A stretch of DNA of 64,000 nucleotides from an uncultured Bacteroidales bacterium (GCA_937898885.1 CALDKD010000013.1:1-64000), one strand, 5' to 3'. Positions 44,754 through 54,943 are shown, numbered from the stretch's first letter. Notes: generated by a model from the letters alone, not told the origin. Numbers and translations: made by a program.

Positions 44754-45689
44754 GTGCACGGATTAGTAATCAGGAGTACCGGAAACAACTGTATCGTCAG
44801 GACTGACGATGGCGTACACGTGGAGTGTCGCATCAAGGGAAATTTCCGGATCCGTGGCATAAAGAGCACTAATCCCGTCGCGGTAGGCGACTATGTGACC
44901 ATCACCGCCCCCACGGGAGATGAGCCGGCCTACATAACAGATATTGATGAGCGCAGGAACTACATTGTCCGGCGCTCATCTAATCTTTCCAAGCAGTCGC
45001 ACATCCTGGCCTGCAATCTGGACCAGTGCCTGCTTGTTGTGACAATCAACCATCCGGAGACTTCCACCGTTTTCATCGACAGATTCCTTGCCACGGCACA
45101 GGCCTACCGCGTGCCGGTGATACTGTTGTTCAACAAGAAGGACCTTCACACGCCGCAGGACCAGCAGAAGGCCGATGAGCTCTGCGCGTTATACACCGGC
45201 ATAGGATACCAGTGCCTGCTGTGCAGCATTCTTACGGGCGAGGGCACAGAGTGCCTGTTGGAGATGCTCAGGGGAAAGGTTACGCTTGTGTCCGGAAACT
45301 CGGGCGTGGGCAAGAGCACCATCATCAACCACCTGCTTCCCGGACTTGAGCTCAGGACCGGGAAAATTTCGGACAAGCACGACACGGGTATGCACACCAC
45401 TACTTTCTCAGAGATGTTCCAGCTGCCTTGCGGCGGATGGCTTATTGATACTCCGGGCGTGAAGGGGTTCGGTACTTTTGATATGCGGCACGATGAGATC
45501 AGCCACTATTTCCCCGAGATTTTCTCCTGCTCCAAGGAGTGCCGCTACGATGACTGCACACACACTACCGAGCCGGGATGTGCGGTGAAAGATGCCGTCT
45601 CCTCCGGCAGAATAAGTCCTCTGCGCTATGCCAGCTACCTCAGTATGATGGAGGACGAGAGCGAGAACAAATACCGCAAAGGGGAATAA
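44754..45689 (+). CDS. rsgA: Ribosome small subunit-dependent GTPase
   Basis: 311 residues from a GTG start. OB fold at about 1-65, circularly permuted GTPase with G4 NKKD before the P-loop GNSGVGKSTIIN (about 180), G3 DTPGVK, and a C-terminal zinc site CSKECRYDDCTHTTEPGC. Acts in 30S maturation. Confidence 0.95.
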   Translation: MHGLVIRSTGNNCIVRTDDGVHVECRIKGNFRIRGIKSTNPVAVGDYVTITAPTGDEPAYITDIDERRNYIVRRSSNLSKQSHILACNLDQCLLVVTINHPETSTVFIDRFLATAQAYRVPVILLFNKKDLHTPQDQQKADELCALYTGIGYQCLLCSILTGEGTECLLEMLRGKVTLVSGNSGVGKSTIINHLLPGLELRTGKISDKHDTGMHTTTFSEMFQLPCGGWLIDTPGVKGFGTFDMRHDEISHYFPEIFSCSKECRYDDCTHTTEPGCAVKDAVSSGRISPLRYASYLSMMEDESENKYRKGE

Positions 45690-45812
45690 CCGATATGCAT
45701 AATAAGTGAATCAGTATATACATTAGTATGCATTTTAGTTAATAAAAGTAAAATACAACAACTCAGTATCATAAAAGCAGTTTAGATATATCTGTTTATC
45801 AGAGAAAAGCAG

Positions 45813-45820
45813 TAAATTTG
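45813..45820 (+). promoter_or_regulatory. -7 box for the 60-codon gene
   Basis: TAAATTTG fits TAnnTTTG and lies 64 bp before the start codon. The leader contains a small hairpin (GCTCT/AGAGC, 45825-45841). No clear -33 was found. Confidence 0.5.
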
Positions 45821-45884
45821 CACGCTCTTTTGAATAGAGCGGCAAAACATAAGGCAACCAATTGGAGCCTGAACTCTTACAATT

Positions 45885-46067
45885 ATGGCAAAGAAAAAGT
45901 ACACAACATTGACAACCGAGATTGCAGAAGTAGAAGCAGCTGTAGGTTTTCTGCAGGGTTCTCTTACAAGTACAAGCATTGATCCTGCAAATGTAACAGT
46001 GGTTCCTTACAAGGAAGATAATCTATTTGCAGCTACTGAGTCCAATTGGGCTATCTCCTTTGACTGA
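45885..46067 (+). CDS. Free-standing 60-residue protein, unrecognised
   Basis: A 60-codon gene with a -7 box, a short leader and its own terminator, so it is probably a single-gene transcript. The product starts with a basic MAKKKYTTLTTEIAE, has a Ser/Thr-rich middle (GSLTSTSIDPANVTVV) and ends in the unusual NLFAATESNWAISFD. It has no cysteine, no signal peptide and no membrane helix. It could be a small structural or precursor-type peptide. No modifying enzyme lies next to it, so a peptide natural product role is only a possibility. Coding status rests on the expression signals and clean start. Confidence 0.6.
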   Translation: MAKKKYTTLTTEIAEVEAAVGFLQGSLTSTSIDPANVTVVPYKEDNLFAATESNWAISFD

Positions 46068-46103
46068 TTGATATCGGGTCAGATTCTCTGACTTTATATA
46101 TTG

Positions 46104-46147
46104 AGACTATGAGCAAACCATTCGCAGTTTGTCATAGTCTTTTTTTG
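46104..46147 (+). terminator. Terminator of the 60-codon gene
   Basis: AGACTATGA/TCATAGTCT with an inner CAAAC/GTTTG stem, followed by seven T. Confidence 0.88.
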
Positions 46148-46201
46148 TTGCCTTCCAAAAAGCCACCTGGTTTCTTAGAGAGTCCAACTAAGCAAACAAC
46201 A

Positions 46202-46240
46202 AAATCCGCCGATCTTGCAAATATGCAGACCGGCGGATTT
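46202..46240 (-). terminator. Terminator of the fimbrial operon
   Basis: A perfect 10-bp stem, AAATCCGCCG/CGGCGGATTT, with a 19-nt loop, followed on the minus strand by TTTTGTTGTTTG. It lies 19 bp beyond the end of the tip-adhesin gene. Confidence 0.75.
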
Positions 46241-46259
46241 ATTGTTGATTTATCGCTCG

Positions 46260-49200
46260 TCAATTACCAGTACCCAAGTCTATCAGAGATATCGTATCCA
46301 GATAGTAGTCGCCTTGTGCAGAGCCGAAACTCAGTTTCAAGGATGTAAGACCGTCGTTGCTCACTTTTATATCACACTGGTAGCTGCTCCAGGATGTGCC
46401 AATATTGAATTCGGGGCCGTAATCTCCTTTAGTTCCATTACCATCCTGAATACATACATCAATCTTACCTGAGCCGTTATTAGACCTGGCCATGAAAGCT
46501 ATACGATATGTATGGCCATTTACGAAATTATGCTCAAATATTGACTGATATGCATAATAATTAGTATTTTCAGGGCTGTAAGCATGCATACAATACCCGC
46601 TTCCGTCACTGCCTGGAGATGCGACATCAACCACGAAGGCTGTATTATTTACCTTACTTCCACCTTTACGCCAGCTATTCAAAGAATTATTGTTGAAATT
46701 GTATGAGTTCTCATCAATAATATTCCCGCTTGGACTCGGTTGTGAAGGCCCGGAAAGTTTCACAATAGAGATGCAATCCAGATAGATATCATCTACAGTT
46801 TTTCCAAAGTTAATATAGAGGGTATTTACACCTATATCATTGCCTTCAAAATCCAGATTGAAAGTCTTCGTGTACAAAGTCCATTCCTGAGTCAGACTGA
46901 ATGTACCGACAGTCAATTCCGGATTATTCTGGCTCCAAGGCATATGTTGTCCACCCATAGTAATCAATGAGCCGGACTTTCCAGACTTGGCATAGAAACT
47001 TATCTGGTAGCTACCCTTTGTCATAGATGATACAGATATGCAGCACTGGGCTTCGTAATCATTATTAGCAACACTTCCATTACTCAAATGAAGCGCGCCG
47101 TTGCTACCGGCATAACCAGGCGATGACAATCCGACTGAGCCTTTGTTATTCTGCTGGTGCATTGCCCATCCATATGTCTCAGAAGTGTTGTTGAAGTTGT
47201 AAGAGTTACCTGAGAAAATGTTACCGGCTGGACTATCCGGCTCAGTAAGTTTACCGCCGCCATCACCAACCTCCAATTCCTTCTCAACAGACAGATACTT
47301 GTCGGCCCAGAGGCGCACGTAGCAGCTGCCGTCCTTGAACGGAACAAGCTTCAGGGCATTTCCAGTCAGGCTGGAAACAGGCATACTGTAAAGCTCGTAT
47401 TTGCGTGTCTCGCCGTCAAAGGTCTCCTCCTTCACGCCCTTGTAGGAAAGCTTCCTGGCATAGCTGCTTGAAGCGGGGGCCTCCTCGAAGCCCACAAGAC
47501 CGACGGTAACGTTGCCGTATTCTGGGAGAACCGGGACAATGTCGAAGTTGAAGTCAATAGTCTGGCCAGTCTCAGGATTGCCGGTGTAGCCGCTGAAGAC
47601 AAGATTCTCGAATGTGCGGTTCAGTGCGAATGTCTCGTACTGAGTCTTGTTCTGCGTGAAATACTTGTTCGACACATATATGACATCGCCTTTGGTGGAA
47701 GAAGAGCCAGGAAGCTTGTCAAAGTTGTATGTGTTGGTCTTGAAGTGACAGCGGAAGTACTTGTAGCCGTCAATAATCTCAGCATCCTGATACTCGCGCC
47801 AAGTGATGGTGCGCTGGTAATAGAATGAAGGATTGTCATTGCCCTGAATGGTTGTCTCACCTGTATGAACCGGCAGAGGGTCGTTATTCGTAGTCAGGGT
47901 CAGTCCCTGAGCCTCAATGTTCATATCAAGTGAGAAAATTGACGATGGCAAACCGGCCTCCAGGCCTATCACGATGTCAACGGCCTCGCTCGTACGCTCC
48001 GGAACGAAGACAGGATCGCAGGCAAGAGTCATCTCAAGCCTCTTGCGCAGGTGATATGTGACCTTTCGTGAGATGGTCTCGTAGCTGTCTGTCTGGGTAT
48101 TGAAATGATGTCCCTTGATAAGAATCTCCTGAGTCTTAATCACATCGTCGGGAGTTACCGGATGCAGGGTAACGACACGATAATCATCGTTTTTGTCGTC
48201 TGTCGCGGATACGCTCCATTGTTTGGTACCATCGGTTATTGACTGGCTATTCTCCTGGAACACAGGACCAGTGGCTCCGGATACAGTCTCGAAAGTCACG
48301 TATGAGATGTGTTTGCCATCAACAAGAGTCTTTTCGATATCCTTGCCTGGATTCGCAGCCTCCCACTGCTCCTTGGTGATGTTCTGGAAAACGGTCTTTC
48401 CGTTCGCATCAGTTTCGGCAAGGTCCGGGATGTACTTGTACCTGAGCATTACAGGGTCATCGCCAACAATCACCACATCGGTCTCGCTGACGAACATCTG
48501 TGATATACCATCGGATATGTTAAGCAAATCAATAAGATCAAGACTGGTATCTACATAACCGCTCGGTGCGGCGGTCAGAGCGCCACGGACGGTGCTTGCG
48601 CCACTACGGTGAACCTCATCGATATTAATGCGGTAGTTGAAGTTTCGTATGATCGGGAAATACTTGTCATTGTTGTCGCGCAGGTCTATCTTATAATAGG
48701 TCTCCTTGCTGTCGCCATTGTACTTGCCGGCTATGATAATATAGAGAGGATTCTGCTTGGGGACCTCGCGCTCATAGCAATACGCAAACTGTTCCGGAGC
48801 AATCCTTGCCGCCTCAATTTGCTCGTCACTCCAGTCGGTGATGTCAACTACCTGAGTGCCGGCAGCAAAGAAGCCCTCGTACTGACCCTTGTTTACAATA
48901 TCATCTATATTGGTGTTGAAGTACTCAGTCTGGAACGCGCCTGTGTTACGGTTGTAAGGAGCAACGGTACCCCTGTCGGGAAAATTAGTAAGCCAGAATC
49001 CGGTAAGTGTAAAGTTCGACGCACTGTTTCTGACGGTGAACTTGCCGAAGTTACGTATAAGCTTTATACCGTCCAGTTGGTTCACCAGATTCATATATTT
49101 ACTGTTCTGAGCCGCGTATGCGTCAGGATTGGACAGCCTTATCTCCTCGTCAGGAGCGGCAGCCACACCATTAGGCAGAGATATGCGTGCCCAGTATGCA

Positions 49201-49661
49201 TCCTTTCTGTCGTGGAAGCCTGACGTCTCGGTCTCTGACGCGTTGTACATAGTGTAGAGAGAGCCGATTACCTCAGCCTCCGCGCCAAAGTTGATATGCC
49301 CGGGAGCGTTGGCTATGATATGAACCACACGCGGCTCGTTGGTGACAGACAACTCGATTGAATAATAGTACGGTTCGCCGTTCTCGGTGGCAAGCGTGTT
49401 AGGCACGGCCTCGGCATACTCCGAAAGCTTGTAACCTACAGCATCGAACACCGCGAAGTAGATGTTCCTCACATCGGGCTTTTCGGTCAGAGCCTTTGTG
49501 GCAGCACCCTCATCCTCGCCGAAATCCGGATGGAACATGAAAGTGACCTTCTCAGCCTGGGCATTATCCTGAACAGGACATACAATCTCCTCGTCACACC
49601 CTGAGAGTGTCATCATCAGTGCAGAGAGCACCGAAAGGAGGCATATTCTATTTCTTTTCAT
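46260..49661 (-). CDS. Probable type V pilus tip adhesin lipoprotein with two C-terminal jelly-roll modules
   Basis: 1133 residues from MKRNRI. Lipobox LSGC (Cys22). The N-terminal fimbrillin-like half (about 30-370) has ATKALTEKPDVRNIYFAVFD and RIISLPNG-type strands, the middle is beta-rich, and the C-terminus has two related modules at about 815-980 and 985-1133. Each module begins NSYNFNN and ends with a D-x-YLDxISI/L strand, as in CBM4/9-type carbohydrate-binding jelly rolls. This fits a large pilus tip protein that binds a glycan. It is the last gene of the fimbrial operon, 15-21 bp after the previous gene. The glycan is unknown. Confidence 0.75.
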   Translation of the reverse strand: MKRNRICLLSVLSALMMTLSGCDEEIVCPVQDNAQAEKVTFMFHPDFGEDEGAATKALTEKPDVRNIYFAVFDAVGYKLSEYAEAVPNTLATENGEPYYYSIELSVTNEPRVVHIIANAPGHINFGAEAEVIGSLYTMYNASETETSGFHDRKDAYWARISLPNGVAAAPDEEIRLSNPDAYAAQNSKYMNLVNQLDGIKLIRNFGKFTVRNSASNFTLTGFWLTNFPDRGTVAPYNRNTGAFQTEYFNTNIDDIVNKGQYEGFFAAGTQVVDITDWSDEQIEAARIAPEQFAYCYEREVPKQNPLYIIIAGKYNGDSKETYYKIDLRDNNDKYFPIIRNFNYRINIDEVHRSGASTVRGALTAAPSGYVDTSLDLIDLLNISDGISQMFVSETDVVIVGDDPVMLRYKYIPDLAETDANGKTVFQNITKEQWEAANPGKDIEKTLVDGKHISYVTFETVSGATGPVFQENSQSITDGTKQWSVSATDDKNDDYRVVTLHPVTPDDVIKTQEILIKGHHFNTQTDSYETISRKVTYHLRKRLEMTLACDPVFVPERTSEAVDIVIGLEAGLPSSIFSLDMNIEAQGLTLTTNNDPLPVHTGETTIQGNDNPSFYYQRTITWREYQDAEIIDGYKYFRCHFKTNTYNFDKLPGSSSTKGDVIYVSNKYFTQNKTQYETFALNRTFENLVFSGYTGNPETGQTIDFNFDIVPVLPEYGNVTVGLVGFEEAPASSSYARKLSYKGVKEETFDGETRKYELYSMPVSSLTGNALKLVPFKDGSCYVRLWADKYLSVEKELEVGDGGGKLTEPDSPAGNIFSGNSYNFNNTSETYGWAMHQQNNKGSVGLSSPGYAGSNGALHLSNGSVANNDYEAQCCISVSSMTKGSYQISFYAKSGKSGSLITMGGQHMPWSQNNPELTVGTFSLTQEWTLYTKTFNLDFEGNDIGVNTLYINFGKTVDDIYLDCISIVKLSGPSQPSPSGNIIDENSYNFNNNSLNSWRKGGSKVNNTAFVVDVASPGSDGSGYCMHAYSPENTNYYAYQSIFEHNFVNGHTYRIAFMARSNNGSGKIDVCIQDGNGTKGDYGPEFNIGTSWSSYQCDIKVSNDGLTSLKLSFGSAQGDYYLDTISLIDLGTGN

Positions 49662-49682
49662 AATCATCTTGTTTTGCTTGCG

Positions 49683-52217
49683 TTACTTTCTTGGCATATC
49701 ACCCCATACAAACTTGCCCCAGAGACTCTCCGGCAGACGGCCGTTGGTAGTCTTGTAGGTGGTGTTGGTCACATAGTTGTCGGTATTCTCCCAGTACCAC
49801 TCGTCATATACGCAACGTACGGAGTATTCACCATCTGAGAATTTATTTGTAATTAGTGTGTAATCTGCAGATCCATTGGTGTCCTTGATTTGCAGAGCTC
49901 CGGTAGAACACCAATAGCCGCTACTTTGGGAACTGAATATAGCAGGCAACGCATTCTGCTTCTGAAGCTCAAACACATAAATAATCTCTGACATAGTAGG
50001 CAGACGCCAGCGGCCCGCAGGCAGTCCGGCCTCCTGATATGTGGCACAGCGTCTGAGCATATTGATATACTCGCATCCAGGTACACCAGACGTGCCGGGG
50101 CCGGAGTATGGCGATGCGATGCGGAACTTAGGCGCGATATAGTTCTCAGCCTCCTTTGTGGTCTGAGTTGAATAGTAATACTTTAACTTTCTAGTGGGAC
50201 CCTCGGTCAAGGCGGCGTCGGTAGCAGAGCCAACCTCATTCACATTCTCTTTGTAGCCAGCCTTTCCTACCGTTGCGTAAGTTATGCTGAAATTCAGGAT
50301 ATCCACGCTCTCGCCCGGTCCCTTGTCGCTTATGATGGCACCGGTAGTGGTTGCCGAATACGGAATCTGGAACTGGTTCTCCATATTGATGTTTCGCGGA
50401 TCCGTGATGATATATCGCGAGCCAACCGGCACAGACTGTGTCTCAACGACATACATATAAGGAGCGTTTCCCCTTTGCGGCTGATCACCGCGAATTGTAT
50501 TGTAGCTCACCCGGGAATTCGCGTCAGAGCCAACGTAACGATAGTCGGGGTAGGTGTCGTTAGTATCGGAAATATTAGAACCCTGCACTAGGTAGCGGAA
50601 CTGTCCGTTCACGTACGCGTCACCACGGGTGCCTTTACCAGTAAAGTCGGTGGAAGAACTCAAACCGTTATGTGTAACAGTAGCCATGTTCTCTTCTTCC
50701 GTGACGGTGATGGCGGGATATTGGGTTATGGTGATTGTCTCAATGAACTTGTCGGACGTGGCTGGCTGGTCATCGTGCTGTAATACTACGGTAATAGTAT
50801 AAGGTGTGGTGTCTATACCCTTGACGTAATCGTATATGTCGTTCCTTAGCTCGTGACGGAACTCCAGAACTGAGCCATTCACGGTAAACCAGTTTTTGCA
50901 ATCCAGTCCGGTGTCAGTAACGAATTTCTCGGTATTACTGTCATACCTCTTGTGACTGTATGTGGCAGACTTCACCTTTACAGTATGGCTGCTTGAGAAC
51001 GGAACGTCCTTTGCCTCAACATCCTTCAGGATGATGTCCTTCTCATTGACTACAAGGTAGCGGGCATCGCGGATGTTGGCATCTACATTGTTGTTGGTGC
51101 TGAAGGCATTTGTCCACGGCAGCACCTGGTACTCCTCGTACAGATACTTGACTGTCGGATCCACTTTGCTGAAGCTGCCCAACACACTGAGCTGAACGGT
51201 GATGTTGTACCAGCTGTTCGAGGCAATCTTCTTCATATTCAGGAACATTCTGTAATAGCAGGTGGCGTATTTGTAGCCCGATTCCAGTTGTCTCTTCCAC
51301 GGAAGCTCAATCAGGATGCTCGGCTCGTATTTGTCAGTGAAGTCCCAGTCCATAGGATAGGAATATACAGGAAGCTCAAAAGAGGCCTTGTAGGTACCAT
51401 TCTCCTTCCTCACAGATGATTCATCTACATCAATAGCCGGAACATCAAAATAGTTGTCATCGCCTATGGCGCGTGCTTTGGCTGCGGCGGCGAAGTCGGC
51501 GGCAAGATTGGTCTTGTTCATAGCGTGCGAGAACTCCAGCTTGGCGCTCTCCACCTCAGGAGTCCAGGTGAAGTTGGTCTCTGTCTCAAAGAAAGACTCG
51601 TTTACCTCAAGGTTTACGGTTATCTTGGCGGCAAGACGCCTCATATCCGCCACAATGCTCATTGCGTCCGGCAGGTTACGGCTGTCAAGCTCCACCTCGT
51701 CGTCAAACACCATAGTGAAATTATCCTGACGGCCAATGAGTGATGTCTCGATAAGGGCAGCGCGAAGAGTCGTTATGCTGGCCTCGCCCTTCTCAAGCAT
51801 ACTAACCAGACTGGTCGGCGGGTTGGCTACGACAAAAGCGTTGCACTTGCGCGTGCCGTCGGGGAACAGCTCGTTTACGATTGTGGAGGTGCTCACCGGA
51901 ATGGTCCAGGTCTTTGAGTCCTTGAAGTCAAGGCTCGTATAGAAACCGTGCACCTTTGGAGCGTCGGTGGCGTATGTCTGCATATCGTGCATCTGATACA
52001 GGAAGTAATATACCGAGTTGATGGTATTCTCGTTCAGGTCGTCAACGCCGTCCTGAGTGGCTGCCTTGGTATTGGAAATCTCCATACCGGCACCCGGGGC
52101 AAGCACTGTGAGCGTCACACCCGTGTTGCCCTCAATCTGAATGTCCCTGGTATCGCAGGCGCACATAAGCGCTATGCCGGCTGCGAATGTCAGATATCTG
52201 AATACTGTACTTTTCAT
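49683..52217 (-). CDS. Fimbrial accessory lipoprotein with C-terminal Lcl/DUF1566-like lectin fold
   Basis: 844 residues. Lipobox MCAC (Cys21), then a fimbrillin-like region with VYYFLYQMHDMQTYATD and MRRLAAKITVNLEVNESF. The C-terminal 130 residues have AGRWRLPTMSEIIYVFELQ, SGYWCSTGA and GEYSVRCVYDEWYW, a pattern of DUF1566/Lcl (FGE- or C-type-lectin-like) domains. Probably a pilus shaft-tip connector or second adhesin. Gene spacing is 12 bp to the preceding gene. Confidence 0.72.
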   Translation of the reverse strand: MKSTVFRYLTFAAGIALMCACDTRDIQIEGNTGVTLTVLAPGAGMEISNTKAATQDGVDDLNENTINSVYYFLYQMHDMQTYATDAPKVHGFYTSLDFKDSKTWTIPVSTSTIVNELFPDGTRKCNAFVVANPPTSLVSMLEKGEASITTLRAALIETSLIGRQDNFTMVFDDEVELDSRNLPDAMSIVADMRRLAAKITVNLEVNESFFETETNFTWTPEVESAKLEFSHAMNKTNLAADFAAAAKARAIGDDNYFDVPAIDVDESSVRKENGTYKASFELPVYSYPMDWDFTDKYEPSILIELPWKRQLESGYKYATCYYRMFLNMKKIASNSWYNITVQLSVLGSFSKVDPTVKYLYEEYQVLPWTNAFSTNNNVDANIRDARYLVVNEKDIILKDVEAKDVPFSSSHTVKVKSATYSHKRYDSNTEKFVTDTGLDCKNWFTVNGSVLEFRHELRNDIYDYVKGIDTTPYTITVVLQHDDQPATSDKFIETITITQYPAITVTEEENMATVTHNGLSSSTDFTGKGTRGDAYVNGQFRYLVQGSNISDTNDTYPDYRYVGSDANSRVSYNTIRGDQPQRGNAPYMYVVETQSVPVGSRYIITDPRNINMENQFQIPYSATTTGAIISDKGPGESVDILNFSITYATVGKAGYKENVNEVGSATDAALTEGPTRKLKYYYSTQTTKEAENYIAPKFRIASPYSGPGTSGVPGCEYINMLRRCATYQEAGLPAGRWRLPTMSEIIYVFELQKQNALPAIFSSQSSGYWCSTGALQIKDTNGSADYTLITNKFSDGEYSVRCVYDEWYWENTDNYVTNTTYKTTNGRLPESLWGKFVWGDMPRK

Positions 52218-52229
52218 CTTTGAATGATT

Positions 52230-53813
52230 TTAGCTTGCCTGAAGAATGATTTTATAGTACTTGCTCTTGTCCTCACCCTGAATCTCACGGTCTATCGACT
52301 GAACCTTGCCGCTGGCCGTACGTATGGCGAATGACAGCGTCATCTCGTAGTCCTTGTCAGGGTCGATGATCTTAGGATAGATTGTGATGGTGGCTGTAGC
52401 CCCACCCTTGCTTACATCGGCAGGGTCAAGCAGCTGAATCTGTCCGTAGCTGTAATCCACACCGTCGCCGAACAGGCTTACAGGCTCGCCGCCTGGATAT
52501 GGATTTGGTGTGGCGTTGTCTATCTCGAATGCGTCCCAGTCGCCCACCTTCGATATAAGCCAGGTGGCCTCAAGCGGGCCGTCTATTGTGAAGGTGGCCT
52601 TGATAGGGTTACCGTTCTTGAAATAAACGCAGCGGTTCTCCTCGTCAATGTTACAAGTGACTTTGTCAAACGTAAGCATTCCCTTGTCCTTTACAGACAC
52701 CATAGCTGAGTAGTCTATCACCGGCTCATAGAAGTCCCAAGGCACTTTATGAGCTGTGAGAGTAAGGCTCTTTTTTGCAAAAGATACCTCAAGCTGCTGA
52801 CGCACGCCAGCCTCCCATACAAGCTTCTCGGCTGAAAGACACAGAGCTCGTGCGGCCGGAGTCTCGTCCGAGCCTCCTGCCACGCTATAGACTACCTTGA
52901 TGTAGGCGTTCTTCAGCTCTTCGTTCGTCTGGGGCCACATCAGGAAGAACGGCTCAGTGGCATCGGTTGCCTTGCTGCCGCCTTCGCTACAGGTTATGAT
53001 GTTCGGTACGTCCTCACCTGCCTTAACGGTGATGGGTGATGCAAGAAGCTCCAGAGGTTCTGAAGAAGTCCAGTCCTGTCCCTTTGCCACGTAGCTGACA
53101 GAAGTGGTGCCGGCGGGAATATTGTAAGTGATGCTTCCGGACTTCCTGGTTGTAAGTCCGTACAGCTTTACGCTCTTGATGGTAATATCATCCTCGGAAT
53201 AGTTATGAGCCTTTACGCCGAAACTGGTAAGGAAGTGCTGGAGCTGGATGCCTACGGTAGAGTAATCGGCTCTGGCTGCTTTTCTCTGAATCATATCGGA
53301 ATAGCAGAAATCAAACTGAAGAGAGTTGAGTTTGATGGAGGCGCCGTCTGACGGAGTGGCCACAGTATATACGTCGTTTGAGACGCTTACCGACAGGTCC
53401 TTGCCGAATATGCTGGCTGGTGTCAGGTCACCGTCTCTCTGAATCCACGAGAAGAAGTTGTGGTCAGGCCTCTTAAGTGTATTCTCAAACCATACATAGC
53501 CCTTCTCTGGCGCGCCTTCTACCGGCCAAGGGTTATTTGGTGTGTTCGGCCAGTACTTTATCGTACTGTTGATGTACACTCTGTCATTGTAAGATTCGGT
53601 ATTGCCATCCAGATAGTCATAGATGGCGAGTTCACAGCTGTTCATCCAGTTGTCGGCGTGAAGTATCGCCTTGGTCTGCGGCAGAGATGCCGAGAAAGTA
53701 ATAGCAGAAGAATCGGCGGTAAGAGCGGTGTCATTGCCGGACTTATCGCACGAGACAGCCACCAGCATTGCGATGGCGGCCGTCAGTACGTAATATTTAG
53801 TATTTTTGTTCAT
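52230..53813 (-). CDS. Fimbrillin-family lipoprotein
   Basis: 527 residues. Lipobox with Cys22 (LVAVSCDKS), then ITFSASLPQTKAI, typical of the fimbrillin N-terminal domain, two beta-sandwich domains and a C-terminal strand KYYKIILQAS that could serve for donor-strand exchange. Likely a structural pilin of the type V pilus. Only 5 bp separate it from the upstream fimbrillin gene. Confidence 0.78.
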   Translation of the reverse strand: MNKNTKYYVLTAAIAMLVAVSCDKSGNDTALTADSSAITFSASLPQTKAILHADNWMNSCELAIYDYLDGNTESYNDRVYINSTIKYWPNTPNNPWPVEGAPEKGYVWFENTLKRPDHNFFSWIQRDGDLTPASIFGKDLSVSVSNDVYTVATPSDGASIKLNSLQFDFCYSDMIQRKAARADYSTVGIQLQHFLTSFGVKAHNYSEDDITIKSVKLYGLTTRKSGSITYNIPAGTTSVSYVAKGQDWTSSEPLELLASPITVKAGEDVPNIITCSEGGSKATDATEPFFLMWPQTNEELKNAYIKVVYSVAGGSDETPAARALCLSAEKLVWEAGVRQQLEVSFAKKSLTLTAHKVPWDFYEPVIDYSAMVSVKDKGMLTFDKVTCNIDEENRCVYFKNGNPIKATFTIDGPLEATWLISKVGDWDAFEIDNATPNPYPGGEPVSLFGDGVDYSYGQIQLLDPADVSKGGATATITIYPKIIDPDKDYEMTLSFAIRTASGKVQSIDREIQGEDKSKYYKIILQAS

Positions 53814-53818
53814 ACGGC

Positions 53819-54943
53819 TTAAAAGATATATCTGGTCTCATTATGGCCCCACTCATCAAGAGAGACCTTCATTGTCACCGTACGGCCTATGGTAGTGGCC
53901 ATTATGCGGTAAATGTAGAAATGCCCCGGCAGCCAGGTCCACGCGGGCAGATCATTCTCTACGGTAATGTCGCTTCCTGTACCGGTGTTGCCGAACGTGA
54001 CGCTGAGCCTCGCACCAGACAGAGTCTGCGGGATGAGCATAAATGCGTTCTTGCAGGTATAGGTATGGAACGTCTCCTCCGCGTCGCCTGCGTCATATAC
54101 CCAGTCGGTCATTGAATGACTGAAAGTGGCGTTGTAATCCTGCTTATAACTTTCAGTGCCGTAGCTGGAGGTATTCCAGACGAACATAGGTGTCTCGCCT
54201 TCGGCAGGCTCAATCTTGCCGGTGCCGTTAAAGGTGCAGTCACCTTTTTTCTTGACATTCATTATCTGTATGCTCTTGAGGACAAGGTTCATATCGTATG
54301 TGCCATTATCGGGGCTGATGCTGAAACGAATCTCTGAGAGCGGATGATTGAACTCAATGTCAATGTCGTCGGTGCTCTGCTCCTCGTCAATGTACTCCTT
54401 CTCGGCGTATGCGAAGAGGATATCCTGCTGGTTTGTGGCATCATTGTAAGGAGAACTGGAACAGGCGGCAGGCAACTCATAACTGAAATACATAACAGTC
54501 TTGCCTGTCTCGGGAGTAGTTATCGAGCGCTTGCCCTCGGATTCGGAATCAATAGCGGCGTTCTCCGGATAGTAGCACCAGAAACGGGTCATGTCGTGGG
54601 CCACCCAGGCATATGAGGGGTCAAGGTTCCAGTCGGCAGAACGATAAAACACGTTGTACTTGCCCTTGCTGTTAATATACAGGCCTGCCTCACCTCCCTT
54701 GCCTTCCTCTGGCTTGCCGTCTGAGCCGTATTTCTCGTACGGATAGTCCAGATAAGCATCCATCACAAAGTTTCCAGCCTCTCTAAGGTCGTCCAGCGTT
54801 ATAGGCTGGCTCTTTGTGTCGGCAGTAATGACATTTACCTTTATAGGTGAGCTTACTGACGGCTCAGCGTGCTCTTTCTCACAACCTGCCAGGGCAACGC
54901 AGCCCAACAGCAGACAGAAAGCGTAGGTAGTTCTTCTTTTCAT
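53819..54943 (-). CDS. Fimbrillin-family lipoprotein, first gene of the operon
   Basis: 374 residues. Lipobox LAGC (Cys21). PIKVNVITADTKSQPITLDDL and the body with IRFSISPDNGTYDMNLVLKSIQIMNV match fimbrillin/Mfa-like pilins. Being first and shortest, it may be the main shaft or anchor subunit. No Rgp-like protease or Mfa2/FimB anchor homologue was recognised in the window. Confidence 0.78.
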   Translation of the reverse strand: MKRRTTYAFCLLLGCVALAGCEKEHAEPSVSSPIKVNVITADTKSQPITLDDLREAGNFVMDAYLDYPYEKYGSDGKPEEGKGGEAGLYINSKGKYNVFYRSADWNLDPSYAWVAHDMTRFWCYYPENAAIDSESEGKRSITTPETGKTVMYFSYELPAACSSSPYNDATNQQDILFAYAEKEYIDEEQSTDDIDIEFNHPLSEIRFSISPDNGTYDMNLVLKSIQIMNVKKKGDCTFNGTGKIEPAEGETPMFVWNTSSYGTESYKQDYNATFSHSMTDWVYDAGDAEETFHTYTCKNAFMLIPQTLSGARLSVTFGNTGTGSDITVENDLPAWTWLPGHFYIYRIMATTIGRTVTMKVSLDEWGHNETRYIF

